From contig JAYKKT010000055.1 in assembly GCA_036023115.1 (NCBI GenBank), forward strand, positions 8,577,001 through 8,641,000: a stretch of 64,000 nt of DNA, written 5' to 3'. Origin of the DNA: Brasenia schreberi. Its lineage: Eukaryota; Streptophyta; Magnoliopsida; Nymphaeales; Cabombaceae. Position 1 is the first letter of the stretch. Every line of letters starts with the position of its first letter. The position numbers were made by a program, and so were the translations under genes. Positions 1-10,783 of the stretch are shown here, piece after piece. The notes under the pieces are model-generated. The model saw nothing but the letters and a program-made list of their open reading frames with translations, had not been told where the DNA came from and did no database searches.

Positions 1-842
1 AATTAAAAACATTTGGTTGTCTCGGTTCATTGAGTAGGCATTTCACAACTTCACTATTTCAAGGTTCACCTTACATGACTCCCATTGAGTTGAACATGAT
101 CAACGTGTGTGAGGCTTAACTCAGTCTGTGAAGTGAGAAATGGAACTCAAGCAATAGTTAAAAAGCTAGTCTCCAGTAAAAGAAAAAAGGGATATCATCA
201 AGTAACAATATCACATCACTGAGGTGTCATATAGACTCAATAACCAAAGAAATGGAGCTCATTGTTTTGCTCATATATGAAAATTAGCAAATATGACAAC
301 TACATGTACAAAGATAGCAGTTTGTTAATTTTGATATATTAGATGAGTGGATTATGGAAGATAACAAAGAAAATGCACTCCTAACCGAAAAAGACATTGC
401 ATGGATTAATTTTAAGTGCAACAATATCTTGAAGGAGATAAAGATTTTCATTTTAAAGCAGAAGGTGATGAGAAACTTTGAATCTTTATCAAGGAGAAGA
501 TGAAGATTATTTAATTAATGATCCGGATACAAATTTATAATATGTAAAAAGTATATGTATTTTATTTTTTGCTTCAAAATATGTAAATTTGGATGCAATT
601 GTTCAATGTTGAATGTTCAATCTGTGCTAAACTTTGCATTATATGAATTTATTATCAGATTTTTCTTGATTTTTTTTAGATTTTTACTAATTTCTCTTGA
701 ATTTTTAAATAATTTTTGTATTTTTTAATATTAAAGTACGATACAGGCAATACGATACGATACACCCGTATCATAGAGCCCAGCGATACACGATACGATA
801 CGCGTTATCCGTATACACAATGCGATACGTCAGACAACACTG
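1..842 (+). mobile_element. Non-autonomous hAT element, copy 1 (left end outside window)
   Basis: The right end reads CAGACAACACTG, the inverted terminal repeat shared with the complete hAT element at 53996-57424. Just inside it lies a block rich in CGATACG motifs (about 735-835). Positions 341-420 still encode a decayed version of the transposase C-terminus (a DEWIMEDNKENALL-like stretch), matching the last exon of the 54 kb element. The middle (1-340) is not transposase-like, but is shared at high identity with the copy at 914-2118, so both belong to one derived subfamily. The element sits inside copia coding sequence. Its left end and left target duplication lie outside the window. Confidence 0.8.
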
Positions 843-913
843 CATATCCCCTTTCCAACAATAATAACAAACACAAATAAACCTTTTGAGTTAGTGCATT
901 CAAATGTTTGGGG
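843..913 (+). pseudogene. Ty1/copia integrase fragment between two hAT insertions
   Basis: These 71 bases translate in one open frame and end in KPFELVHSNVWG, a hallmark of the copia integrase core (usually PFELVHSDVWGP). The reading resumes at 2127 after the second hAT insertion, where an IFIEDFIKYTW-like stretch follows. This is therefore a piece of the same pol gene as 2127-4491, cut off by insertions on both sides. Confidence 0.8.
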
Positions 914-2118
914 TAATGTTATCCGTATCGCACCGTATCGTACGATACGTCATAATACGATACGGTAACCTGTATCGTATGATATAGGTTATCGCACTGT
1001 ATTGTACGATACGCCCAAAAAACAATTCAATTTCTTTTCAATTTTTTTTTTTTGTTGAGGTTTTTGGCCTCTCTTCACTTCCCTCCAAGACATCCTCCGA
1101 TATACTTGTTTGGGATTGCAAGTTGTGTATGTAACATATAAATTTAAGTTTATAATTTCATTTATTGAATAAGAATAATTTATAAACAAATAAAAATTAT
1201 GACAAAATCATTTCCCTTTTTGTTGCCAACTTTTAGGTATATTTTTGCTACCAGTTTCTAATTTCATGAAATCGCAAACAATGAAAAACAATTTGGTTGT
1301 CTTGATTCATTGAGTGGGCATTTCATAACTTCACTATTTTAGGGTTCACCTTACATGATTTCCATTGAGTTGAACATGATCAACGTGTGTGAGGCTTAAC
1401 TCAGTCCGTGAAGTGAGAAATAGAGCTCAAGCATTAGTCAAAAAGCTAGTCTCCAGTAAGAAAAAGGGGATATCATCAAGTAACAATATCTCATCAGTGA
1501 GGTGTCATAGACTCCACTCAATAATCAAAGAAATGGAGCTCATCGTTTTGCTCACATATGAAAATTAGCAAATATGACAACTACATGTACAAAGATAGCA
1601 GTTTGTTAATTTTGATATATTAGATGAGCGGATTATGGAAGATAACGAAGAAAATGCACTCCTAACCGAAGAAGACATTGCATGGATTAATTTGAAAGGA
1701 GTGCAACGACATCATGAAGGAGATAAAGATTTTCATTTTGAAGCAGAAGGTGATGAGAAACTTTGAATCTTCATCAAGGAGAAGATGAAGATTATTTAGT
1801 TAATGATCTTGATAGGCTGATACAAATTTACAATATGTAAAATATAAATGTATTTTATTTTTTGTTTCAAAATATGTAAATTTAGATGCAATTGTTTAAT
1901 GTTGAATGCTCAATTTGTACTAAACTTTGTATTATATGAATTTAAAGCAATTACCATATTTTTCCAGATTTTTTTCAGTTTTTTACTAATTTTTCTTGAT
2001 TTTTTAAATAATTTTTATATTTTTTTTAATATTAAAGTACGATACGGGCGATACGATACAATACGCCCGTATCGTGGAGCCCAGCGATACGCGATACGAT
2101 ACGCGTCAGACAACACTA
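914..2118 (+). mobile_element. Non-autonomous hAT element, copy 2, with 8-bp target duplication
   Basis: The element is 1205 bp. It starts TAATGTTATC and ends CAGACAACACTA, degenerate inverted repeats of the CAGTGTTGTC type. It is flanked by a perfect 8-bp direct repeat GTTTGGGG (906-913 and 2119-2126), the duplication length expected of hAT transposons. Both ends carry arrays of CGTATCG/CGATACG motifs (about 920-1015 and 2037-2106). Positions 1622-1765 keep a degenerate version of the C-terminal transposase exon. The middle (about 1280-1600) matches copy 1 and is of unknown origin. No intact ORF remains, so it would depend on a transposase in trans. Confidence 0.9.
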
Positions 2119-2126
2119 GTTTGGGG

Positions 2127-4491
2127 ACTTGCACTATGCATTTAAAAAGGTAGAGTATCTTACTACGTAATCTTCATTGAAGATTTCATCAAATATACTT
2201 GGGTATATTTATTAAGGACAAAATCTGAAGTTTTCAAGAATTTTACGATATTTCACAATATAATCAAAACGCAATTTAACTCTAAAATCAAAGTTTTTAG
2301 ATTTGTTATGGTTGGAATTTATTTCAAAAGAATTTGAGAGTTACCTAGAAGATAATGAAATCATTCATCAGGCATCTTATGGTGTGGCCGAAAGGAAACA
2401 TTGGCACATCATAAAACTACAAGAATACTTATGATTTCAAGTAGTGTTCCAAAGAATCTATGGGCTGAAGCAGTTATGACATCAATCTACATGATAAATA
2501 GAATGCCTATTTTTGTCTTACAAAATATATTACTTACATAAAAAATTGTTTGGTAAAACTCCCTATTACTCGCATCTAAGCATCTAAGAATTTTTGTATT
2601 TGTACTCACCAACAAAGATGACAAATTTTCTCCTCATGCTATAGAATGTGTGTTTGTAGGATATGGTGTAACAAAAATAGGATAGTATTATGACCAAAAA
2701 AATGATAAATTATGTGTCCAGATATGTGAATTCTTTAAAAACGAGTATTACTTTAAAAATGGTTCCTCAAAAAAGGAAAAATCCTTTTTAATTGATATTC
2801 TTCATGATGATATGAACTACACTCAAGAAGAAAGACAGGAAATTCTTAATGAGTTACCTCAATCTATAGATACTATTCAACCTTATGATCAATACTATAC
2901 TACGAGAAATCCTAAAACTATAGAACCTCCCTTAAGAAGGTCCACTCTAGAATCTAGACCTCTAGAAAGATTTGTATCCTATGAAACATTATCTCCTTCT
3001 CATAGAGCTCTCGTGACCAATATGTTAGCTGTGAAAGAACCTAAAAATTATGTTGAAGCTCAAAAATCTTAAGAATGGATTGATGCTATGAACAACAAAC
3101 TAAATGCAATAAATAATAACTCAAACATAGAAAATAGTTAGTCATCCAAGCACCAAAAAACTCGTAGGATGCAGGTGGGTAAATCAAGACTAAGAGTGAT
3201 AGTACTCTAGAAAGATAAAGGCTCGTCTTGTAGCAAAAAGATATTATCAAGAATATAGGATAGATTACGAAGAAACCTTTGTCCCTATAGCCAGGATAAT
3301 AACCATCTGGGTGCTCATTACCTTTAGCACAATTAGAAAATGGGATATCACTCAAATGGATGTTAAAAATGCTTTTTTGAATGGTTGGCTTAAAGAAGAA
3401 AACTACATGGAATCTCCTCATGGATTCAATGTGTCGAACAACAAAGTTCTACGTCTAAGAAAAGCTATTTATGGACTCAAACAAGCTCTTAAGTCTTGGT
3501 TTAATAAAATGAATGAGTTTATGACTAACCACGGATTTGTTAAACAATGCATTGTTTGTAAGAAAATCTGTTGTAGGTACTGTGATATTGCTTTTGTACA
3601 TGGACGATATGCTCATCACTAGAGATGATGATAAAGACATATAGTATATAAAGACAGCTCTTAGAAAAGAATTTGAAATGAAAGACCTTGGAAAGTTGGG
3701 CTACTTTTTTGGAATAGAGGTCACTCGAAACAACAAAGGTACGTTCTTGTCACAAACTAAGTTTGCTGCCGACATTGTCTCTAGGTCTGGAATATTAGAT
3801 GACAAGGTTATAGAAACACCAAAAATGTTAAACCAGAAATTGACTCAAGGATGGTGAAGCACTAGCAAATCCAATGATTGGAGTTTTGATATATCTGATA
3901 TCTCACATGCAGTTAGTCAGTTTAAGCATGCACCCACAACAGCTCATATGGGTTTGTGATGAGAATTGTCATATATGTAAAGGCCACAACTGACAAGGGA
4001 GTATTTCTATCCACCTCTTCATCCTTAAATCTAGTTGCTTTTAATGCTACCGATTGGGGAGGAGATGTCAATCACAAACACTCTACCATAGGTTTTTGCA
4101 TTTTTTTAGATGACTCACTTGTATCTTAAAGTGTAAAAAACAACAAAAAGTGTCACTTTCTTCCACAGAAACTGAGTATCGAGCAATGGCTACTACTGCT
4201 ACAGAATTGACATGGCTTATACAACTCATAAAGGATCTACATGTACTGACTGAATTTGCGCCACAAATGTACTACGATAACAAAAGTGCAATGTATATTG
4301 CATACAACACCTTCCATGAACGTATAAAGCACATCGTGATGGACTGTCACTATGTTTATGAAGAATATTTACAAGAACATTTGGGTCATCAGTTTATTTT
4401 CATATAATATCAACTTGTTGACATGTTTACCGAATCACAACCAGCACCTCGATTTCAAGCTCTCTCTAGCAAACTGTCAGTTTGAGGGGGG
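2127..4491 (+). pseudogene. Ty1/copia pol remnant: integrase, reverse transcriptase, RNase H
   Basis: Copia polyprotein pieces occur in order on the + strand but are broken by stops and frameshifts. Integrase follows directly after the hAT insertion. A linker at 2812-3072 precedes the reverse transcriptase, which shows QMDVKNAFLNGWL and a KAIYGLKQA-like motif (3311-3540) and then a frameshifted YMDDMLIT catalytic box (about 3597-3620). The RNase H end has SSTETEYRAMATTATELTW and a YDNKSAMYIA stretch (4150-4407). A purine-rich tract (about 4481-4491) ends the internal region. The 5' half lies outside the window. The element cannot be coding. Confidence 0.92.
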
Positions 4492-4800
4492 TGTAAGAAA
4501 GGAGTCAACCTGGGCCAAGAAAACCAGCTAGCCAGGGACCCGTCGGGACCCACCAGGTCCCAACGGCTAGAATTTATAGCCGTTGGGACTAGCCAGCACT
4601 CAACAGCTAATTCCATAACCGTTGGATGCTGGCCTCCAACAGCTCCTTAAGAGCCCTCTAATGCCAATAAATATGTACAAAAACTCTCGTAAATTGAAGC
4701 CTTCAAGACCATTGTGATTCAATAAAGAGTTCTCTCTTCAGAGTGTGTCGTGGTGTGATTTACAACTCTGTGATTTGTAGAAGTGCTCAAGGCACTTCAG
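4492..4800 (+). repeat. Probable 3' LTR of the copia element
   Basis: It begins TGTAAGAAAG directly after the purine tract GAGGGGGG, the usual polypurine tract/LTR junction. An AATAAA polyadenylation-like signal lies at about 4720. The 3' boundary is a guess because the partner LTR is outside the window. Four imperfect copies of a CAACGGCTA/CAACAGCTA-type motif occur at 4558-4645. Confidence 0.6.
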
Positions 4801-5332
4801 TGAGAAGCTTTCCAAGGCATATTTCATTATAGTTTTGACTTCAATACGAAATTGTTCCTAAGGATGTAAGCAATTTCAAAAACACATGGCAAGGTAAAAA
4901 GAAGCATATGTGACAAGGGCCGATTCTAAATTCAGAAAGTTCTAAGCAGCATAAGGGAGAATGATGATGAATTGAAGAACAATTAACTAAGAACCATAAG
5001 AAAGCCTAAATAAAAGCTTGTTAATTAATAGGCACACAGACCAGTTGCAAATTTAATAGGACTGATTCATGATGACAGAAATGCCAAGTTATTTTAATGA
5101 CTGGAAGCTAAAAGCTGCCGTCATTTTTCAGTACACAATCAACAAAGGCTGCCCTGGCAAAAACGTTTTCTATTTAACAGTCTGCAGCACATAAGTGACA
5201 ACTATTCACACTACCAGTTTAAAGCCTACAGGGTCCTGAGCTTGACAACCAAAATACCAGCAAATATAAGAGTACCAATAAACAAAACAGAAAAAATTAT
5301 AAGATAGAAAGAGGAGAAAGAAAATAATATAT
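4801..5332. other. Intergenic stretch without recognisable gene
   Basis: It lies between the copia LTR and the last recognisable exon of the thioredoxin-like gene (read from the other strand). I looked here for its missing 3' exons and saw none. It may include 3' UTR or intron sequence of that gene. Confidence 0.5.
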
Positions 5333-5488
5333 TCAGCAGATTAACTGGCACTTTAACATATCAAATAACCAAAAAGATGGTGCAATGATCGAAACTGCAA
5401 GCTCAAAGCATTGAATATGAAAGTATCTCCAAATAAGTTCCCTAACACTGTCCTCGGACATAATGAGAAAAGGTGTGCTCAGGACTAC

Positions 5489-8283
5489 CTCAGCCACAAG
5501 AGGATGGGGTGTCAGCAAGGTTCTCCTAAGGTCATCTCCGTGCTTGAATATCTTTGAACAATTTGGGCAACCCATGAAATGAATTAACAACATCCATGCA
5601 GATGGTTCTTTGACACCCAACTTAGAAATCAAGCCCTTCCTTGAGATCAGGCCATATTTGAATCTATCAGGTGGCAGAAAATACTCTCGTGCAACAGTCA
5701 CTAGCATGGAGAAAAAAGATTCATATCTTTCAAACTCATCAACTGCACAGGAATTGCTCCCACCATCTCCTGTTGTAGAACTACTTACATTTCTGAAGGC
5801 AAATTCATCGAGCCAAAGGTGTCCATGCACTTTTTCGATCCCACAGGTTAGTGGAGCACCGTCTGACCCCTGTGTCTGAGTCAAAAGAAACCTGGTATCA
5901 GAATTTTCATCACCTTACCCATGTCCTAATATTCTGGACACGGCGTCACTGAGCTGTACTTGCAAAGTTAAAATCAACCAAACACCTTCTGTTCTTCCTT
6001 CCCATTGAAGAGGCCTGTTAGAGGCTGGGTACTGCTTACATCATCACTTGATATGGTCACTGAAAAATACAAATACATATGTCTTAACAACACGTTTAAT
6101 TCTTACAGAGCTCCTATGTTATTTATAGGCATCATACATCTCCCATCATTGACATCCCAAAGAACCCTGCTTTACCATATCTGGAAAGACACTGAAACCA
6201 TGTCCATACGTTTGCATGTGAAGGTAAAACTTCTGTCCAGTCAACTGTGTTTAACTTTAAATATTGTTGGGGACACTATAGTTATACATTTTTCTGGAGT
6301 TTCTTTCAGGATCGTCATACAAAATTACAGATACAACGTACCTGCTATATCCAGTAGGAAGCAATTTCCAGACCAACCAATTGATTTCCTAGAAATCAGT
6401 TTCCTCCAATTGAACTCCACCACATGGTCTCAGAAGTTAGTAAAAACATGTGTTGCACTATGCTTCCATACTTAGACAAGTTTCCTAGTGAACCCCATGT
6501 ACGTACTGATTTTTAACTACAGATTGGGTTATGTCATCATATACCCAATGAACAACAACTTTTATCTTTCTATTAAACAAAGCGGGCACATCCATATGGT
6601 CTTGCTTGTAGATACCATGGCAGTCATCATTATTTTCTACAAATTGAATTCTCCTTTTCTTAAGTTTATTGTTCTTTGTTTCCAGAATTTTGGAGAACTA
6701 TTTATGCTCTCGACAAAGAAAAAGAATCATAAGAATATCTTACAGATAGGAAAATAGACAAATAACAGAATTGCGAAAAAGAGGTTGAAACACCCAAAAT
6801 TAAAGAAAAAGATGGGAGGAGAAGGCAACATAAACATGGATTGGACAGGATAAACTGTGAACTTACTGGGTCTTGTCATATTTTGCACACGCAGACCAGT
6901 TTTACTTCCATCAGATGAATCTCCCTGCTGTTTTGCCAGCAAAAACTGTGTCCACCCACAAAACTCAAAAAGGAGAATGGCTTTGTCTGTTGATTGGAGA
7001 AATGTCTCCAGGTCACTCTCAGTGTTTAAGTGTCTAAATGGTAGTTCATTGGGTGGAAGCAACATAAGATGGTAAGCTGACATCAGTATATTCTGAGCCC
7101 TGAGCCGCCCTTGATATTTGTATGCCATGGAATAGTGGTAGCAGAAGAACATTATTTCCTTATTTGCACCAAGGACATCTGCGAGCATCTTTTCAGTGTT
7201 TCTGTGAACAAACATCAATTTTAGTTCGCCATATCTTTCACGCTTCTGTGCTGCTACCTGTATTATATCCCTCATGAGAGCTCGAGATTCACCGGACCCT
7301 GAAAGGCCCTACCATCTGTAAGTCTAACGCAAAACCAAACTAAAGCCACTATAAGAATCGGAGAACTGATCCACGTAAAGTCAAGGAACTTGTTGACAAG
7401 TCCAAAGGAATAGCAAACACAGTTATGCATAAAGAAACTCGAAGGACTTTAATAAACACAAGTCCAAAATGTATGAGGACCTCCTGAATATATGTGACGA
7501 CAGTAAAGTTACGTCAAATAACCAAAGCAGGCCTCGGCTTACATTAAAAAAACTGAACTTCGCCCTCAACTACCATAGATAAGTTGTAGAAATTTGCAAC
7601 TCCGAACTTACACAACCGGGAATACAGAAAGGAAAAGAAAGATCCAAGAAAATCTCAACCATTTTATTTTCACCGAAACATGGTAACAAATCAAAAGCAG
7701 GAGAGTTCAAGATGTCCGAATAGTACAGATCCAGCACTCTTTTAACCGAGTTACATCATGTAAATCGTCAACAACTCACTGTTAGTGTTCGATTAGATAA
7801 CCACGGCAATTTGAAGACCAAATTTCCACCCCAAAACTTTTTTCACAAGAGAAACAGCTTCAACCAGAAACTTCAACAAAAGGTTAACCAGTAACGGAAA
7901 AGCAGAAACATGAAGACCATAAAAATCCTTTCAATAGATCATCAAGATTTAGAGAATTCAAAGGAAAAGATCAAAAGCTCACACAAAAGCTAAGGTAAAA
8001 CTCGCATTCCGATCCATAACCCGATCAAATCGGGATTTCGTCTGCATTGCCATAAAAAAATCAAGGTAAATTGCACAAAGAAGGCCTTTTTCAATGTGAA
8101 CTCACAGGGAATGGTAACGAGGAGAAGGAGATGTCGATGGAGTCGGATCTCTGAAGAGAAATTGCTCCTAGTGAGTGGCTTCCACTCGAAGATAGGGGTT
8201 GAATCGGAGGGAGCGACGAGGGGCAAGATTGCCGCGAAGAGGATGGTTGCCGCGATCCGATCAGTCGGATATTTCCCTCCCAT
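5489..8283 (-). CDS. Thioredoxin-fold, probably secretory-pathway protein; partial gene model
   Basis: Three exons are recognisable on the minus strand. Exon 1 (8283-8106) starts MGGKYPTDRIAATILFAAIL, a likely signal peptide, and ends at a GTGAGT donor. Exon 2 (7298-6867) begins after a TTTCAG acceptor and completes an LLVTIPWSGES segment, where thioredoxin-like proteins carry W-C-x-x-C but here Ser replaces Cys. It continues through KLMFVHRN, FFCYHYSMAYKYQGRLRAQ and LLFEFCGWTQFLL to a GTAAGT donor. Exon 3 (about 5869-5489) has FERYESFFS, REYFLPPDRFKYGL and a second fold with CPNC. The exon 2 to exon 3 phases do not match directly, so a small exon between them or another splice site is missing from this model. 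No further exons are visible downstream, although as I recall plant homologues are much longer. Either the gene is truncated or the remaining exons are diverged. The family assignment is from recalled homologues. A redox role is inference. Confidence 0.7.
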
Positions 8284-8860
8284 TTTCAAACCCTAGAGGA
8301 GAGACCCCAGAGAGAGAACTTCCTCACGTATGAATAATGAAGCAGTGGCGTCCTTGCATACATGGCTCCCCGTCAACGGTCTTGTCTCATAGGCGATCAG
8401 GTAACCTGACAGATCATGATCTAAGACCACCTCCAAGTCTCGCTGATAGTGGTGTCAAACGGACACGACCCGGGAACTGACACCAACACACCCTGAAAAA
8501 TAGGTGCTAATGTTCGCCCAGAGTTACACAAAAATGCTCTGCTCGTGAGACGAACACAAAATGACATGGCACGAATGCACCTGAGACACAAAATCTGGCA
8601 ATATCAGGCATCAGAGGAAAACTAGACATCAATCTGATTGAAAAGTTCGTATTCACATTCACCCAAATTGGCAAGACATAAGCATGATCTAGACACAAAA
8701 TTGGCTCTCCAAGTTGCTGAATAAACACAAAAGTGGGACACGGTATCTCACACGAACACGAACACGAACACGAACACGGAGAGAACATGATTGTGTGCAT
8801 CCAAAGTGACAAAAAGAGATTGTCGATCAACACAAACATCAAATGACAACACAAAATTGA
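8284..8860. promoter_or_regulatory. 5' flank of the thioredoxin-like gene
   Basis: This is presumed promoter and 5' UTR of the minus-strand gene starting at 8283. No convincing TATA box was identified. A short run of about four and a half CGAACA units lies at 8753-8779. It appears as a Cys-Ser repeat in a spurious reverse ORF. Confidence 0.35.
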
Positions 8861-9199
8861 AGAAATTGTTGGCCATTTCAAACACGATGTGAGAGCTTGA
8901 CATGAAAACAATCCGAATATTTCATGTCACAAAAAAAATCCGAGTTTTATATTCAGGTAATTGTGAATGTGTAAGAAATTGTTGGCCATTTCAAACACGA
9001 TGTGAGAGCTTGACATGAAAACAATCCGAATATTTCATGTCACAAAAAAAATCCGAGTTTTATATTCAGGTAATTGTGAATGTGTAAGAAATTGTTGGCC
9101 ATTTCAAACACGATGTGAGAGCTTGACATGAAAACAATCCGAATATTTCATGTCACAAAAAAAATCCGAGTTTTATATTCAGGTAATTGTGAATGTGTA
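8861..9199. repeat. Three tandem copies of a 113-bp unit
   Basis: The unit begins AGAAATTGTTGGCC at 8861, 8974 and 9087 and ends with GTAATTGTGAATGTGTA. The copies look identical apart from the outer edges. It contains a near-palindrome around GACATGAAA...TTTCATGTC (about 8899-8931 in the first copy). It has no coding sense. It lies about 0.6 kb upstream of the thioredoxin-like gene. Identity between copies suggests recent duplication. Confidence 0.95.
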
Positions 9200-9417
9200 A
9201 TGAGGCACACCTGGAACACGATATGGCCATCAATGGTCACTACATATCCATATTTATATGCTATTAGAGTCGCATAAGAATATTTGAACTATTTTGCATT
9301 TAATGCACATGATGCAAATTATAAAAGTATAATGATAATTTTAATTCATATCTTTACTATTGGTCTTAAATATCAAACGATGGAGATGTGTGTAAGATGC
9401 ATCAAAAAATAATGTGC

Positions 9418-9420
<3 letters not shown>

Positions 9421-9476
<56 letters not shown>
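9421..9476. repeat. (TA)n microsatellite
   Basis: About 28 uninterrupted TA dinucleotides. Confidence 0.97.
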
Positions 9477-9479
<3 letters not shown>

Positions 9480-10640
9480 AATAATATCTATTGATACATA
9501 ATCTTTCATAAACATCTTCAGCATTTGAGTTTGAGATCAATCTTGACGACTTGAATAAAAGTACTTTTGTACTTTATTGTTAAATGCACCACTTCTAACG
9601 CCTCAATCGTTAATCTCAAAGATTGAAAATATTTATATAAGATTATGTACCGAAAGATATTATGCATTCAATATTATTTCTATTTATGTGTATATATAGT
9701 AAGTTGTATCATTCACTTTAGAACAACCAATGATTGTGATTGATAAGAAAAAAGCAAAAGTTGTTTTTATACGATGATAGGATGAAAGCAAGTAAAAAGA
9801 TTTTTTGTTTTTTCTACATCAATTCTTACCTCTGATCACCTTTGATCTAATGGTTATGATTTAAGAGGATGTCATATGAGAGGAGTATAGAGTTCTTTAT
9901 ATAAAGAGAAATATTGAATTGTGTGACGTTCACTTACCTTTGACTATTGTTTTTTGAGGATATGAGTGTAATAATATGTCTTTATTTTTTATAAAAAAAA
10001 TTAAAATTTTTATAATTATAAACTCATGCTACCAAAAAGCAGTAATGAACATGTCAAAGATGAGTAAGATCCAAGTATGCTACATGCAACATTTTTATTG
10101 GGGTCTGTCACAATGAACTGCGGTCTTTCAACACGACATCAAATTTTGACAGATAAACAAATCTACATACATTTTAGCTTAAAAGTGGCTTATGTTAAAC
10201 TTTGATGAAGCTATGCGTTCGCATATGGCTGGCGGAGCACCGGGAGTTGATGAGACAGAGGAAATTTGACATGCCACAGTATAGTGTTTTTCTAAACGGT
10301 TAATATGCCCATCGTGAAAAATATGAAGACAGATGACTACGATTTGGGAGGATGGATGATCATCTTGCATTGCTGATGCATATTAAATGTCTTGATATGT
10401 GATATCAATTATGTACTTAATATAATATAAACAAAAACTTAATATGGAAAGTAAAGGGAAAATGTGTTTCATGAGAAAAAATTAATAAAACCAAAATTGT
10501 ATTTTTCTAATAAGATGACAGAAAAAATTGGCCCTTTGTATCACAAGGTTGTCACACTTTTTCCTTTTGGGTGCTTGTATAGAAAGTGGTTTCCCAAATA
10601 TAATTACAAGTTACTTTTCTCTAAAAGAAAAAATATGTGT
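9480..10640. other. AT-rich intergenic DNA
   Basis: Short ORFs here have no recognisable similarity or codon structure. I see no gene, RNA or mobile-element hallmark. Confidence 0.5.
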
Positions 10641-10689
10641 TTGAATCAACATGAAGTAGCATATGGATAGAGGCACAACCAAGAGATAG

Positions 10690-10772
10690 ATCACGCTTTT
10701 ATACCTGTAATTAAACATGTGTCAACTTAGAACAAGAATTGGGTTGCCGAGAATGACCACTTTATCTTCACA
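10690..10772 (-). repeat. Fragment of copia 3' LTR
   Basis: The segment ending TTATCTTCACA at 10772 matches the end of the LTR at 15666-16100 (GTT-CCGAGAATG-C-C-TTATCTTCACA). On the minus strand it follows directly after a CAAGTGGGAGA polypurine tract, as a 3' LTR should. Similarity to the other LTR fades within about 40 bp, so the left boundary is uncertain. The two ends may even come from different members of one family. Confidence 0.55.
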
Positions 10773-10783
10773 TCTCCCACTTG
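10773..10783 (-). other. Polypurine tract of the copia element
   Basis: CAAGTGGGAGA on the minus strand lies next to TGTGAAG, the LTR start. This is the typical plant copia plus-strand primer position. Confidence 0.65.

Noticed and set aside
2812..4407. Viral (caulimovirus-like) reverse transcriptase
   Set aside because: The order integrase, reverse transcriptase, RNase H and the YMDDMLIT and YGLKQA wording are of Ty1/copia type.
5610..5879. Plus-strand ORF opposite the thioredoxin-like exon 3
   Set aside because: It is a shadow of the minus-strand exon, which has recognisable motifs.
6005..6475. 156-codon plus-strand ORF
   Set aside because: It lies in the intron of the thioredoxin-like gene, shows no family resemblance and has an unlikely composition.
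8861..9199. CRISPR-like repeat array
   Set aside because: The 113-bp units are directly adjacent, without spacers, and the DNA is plant nuclear.
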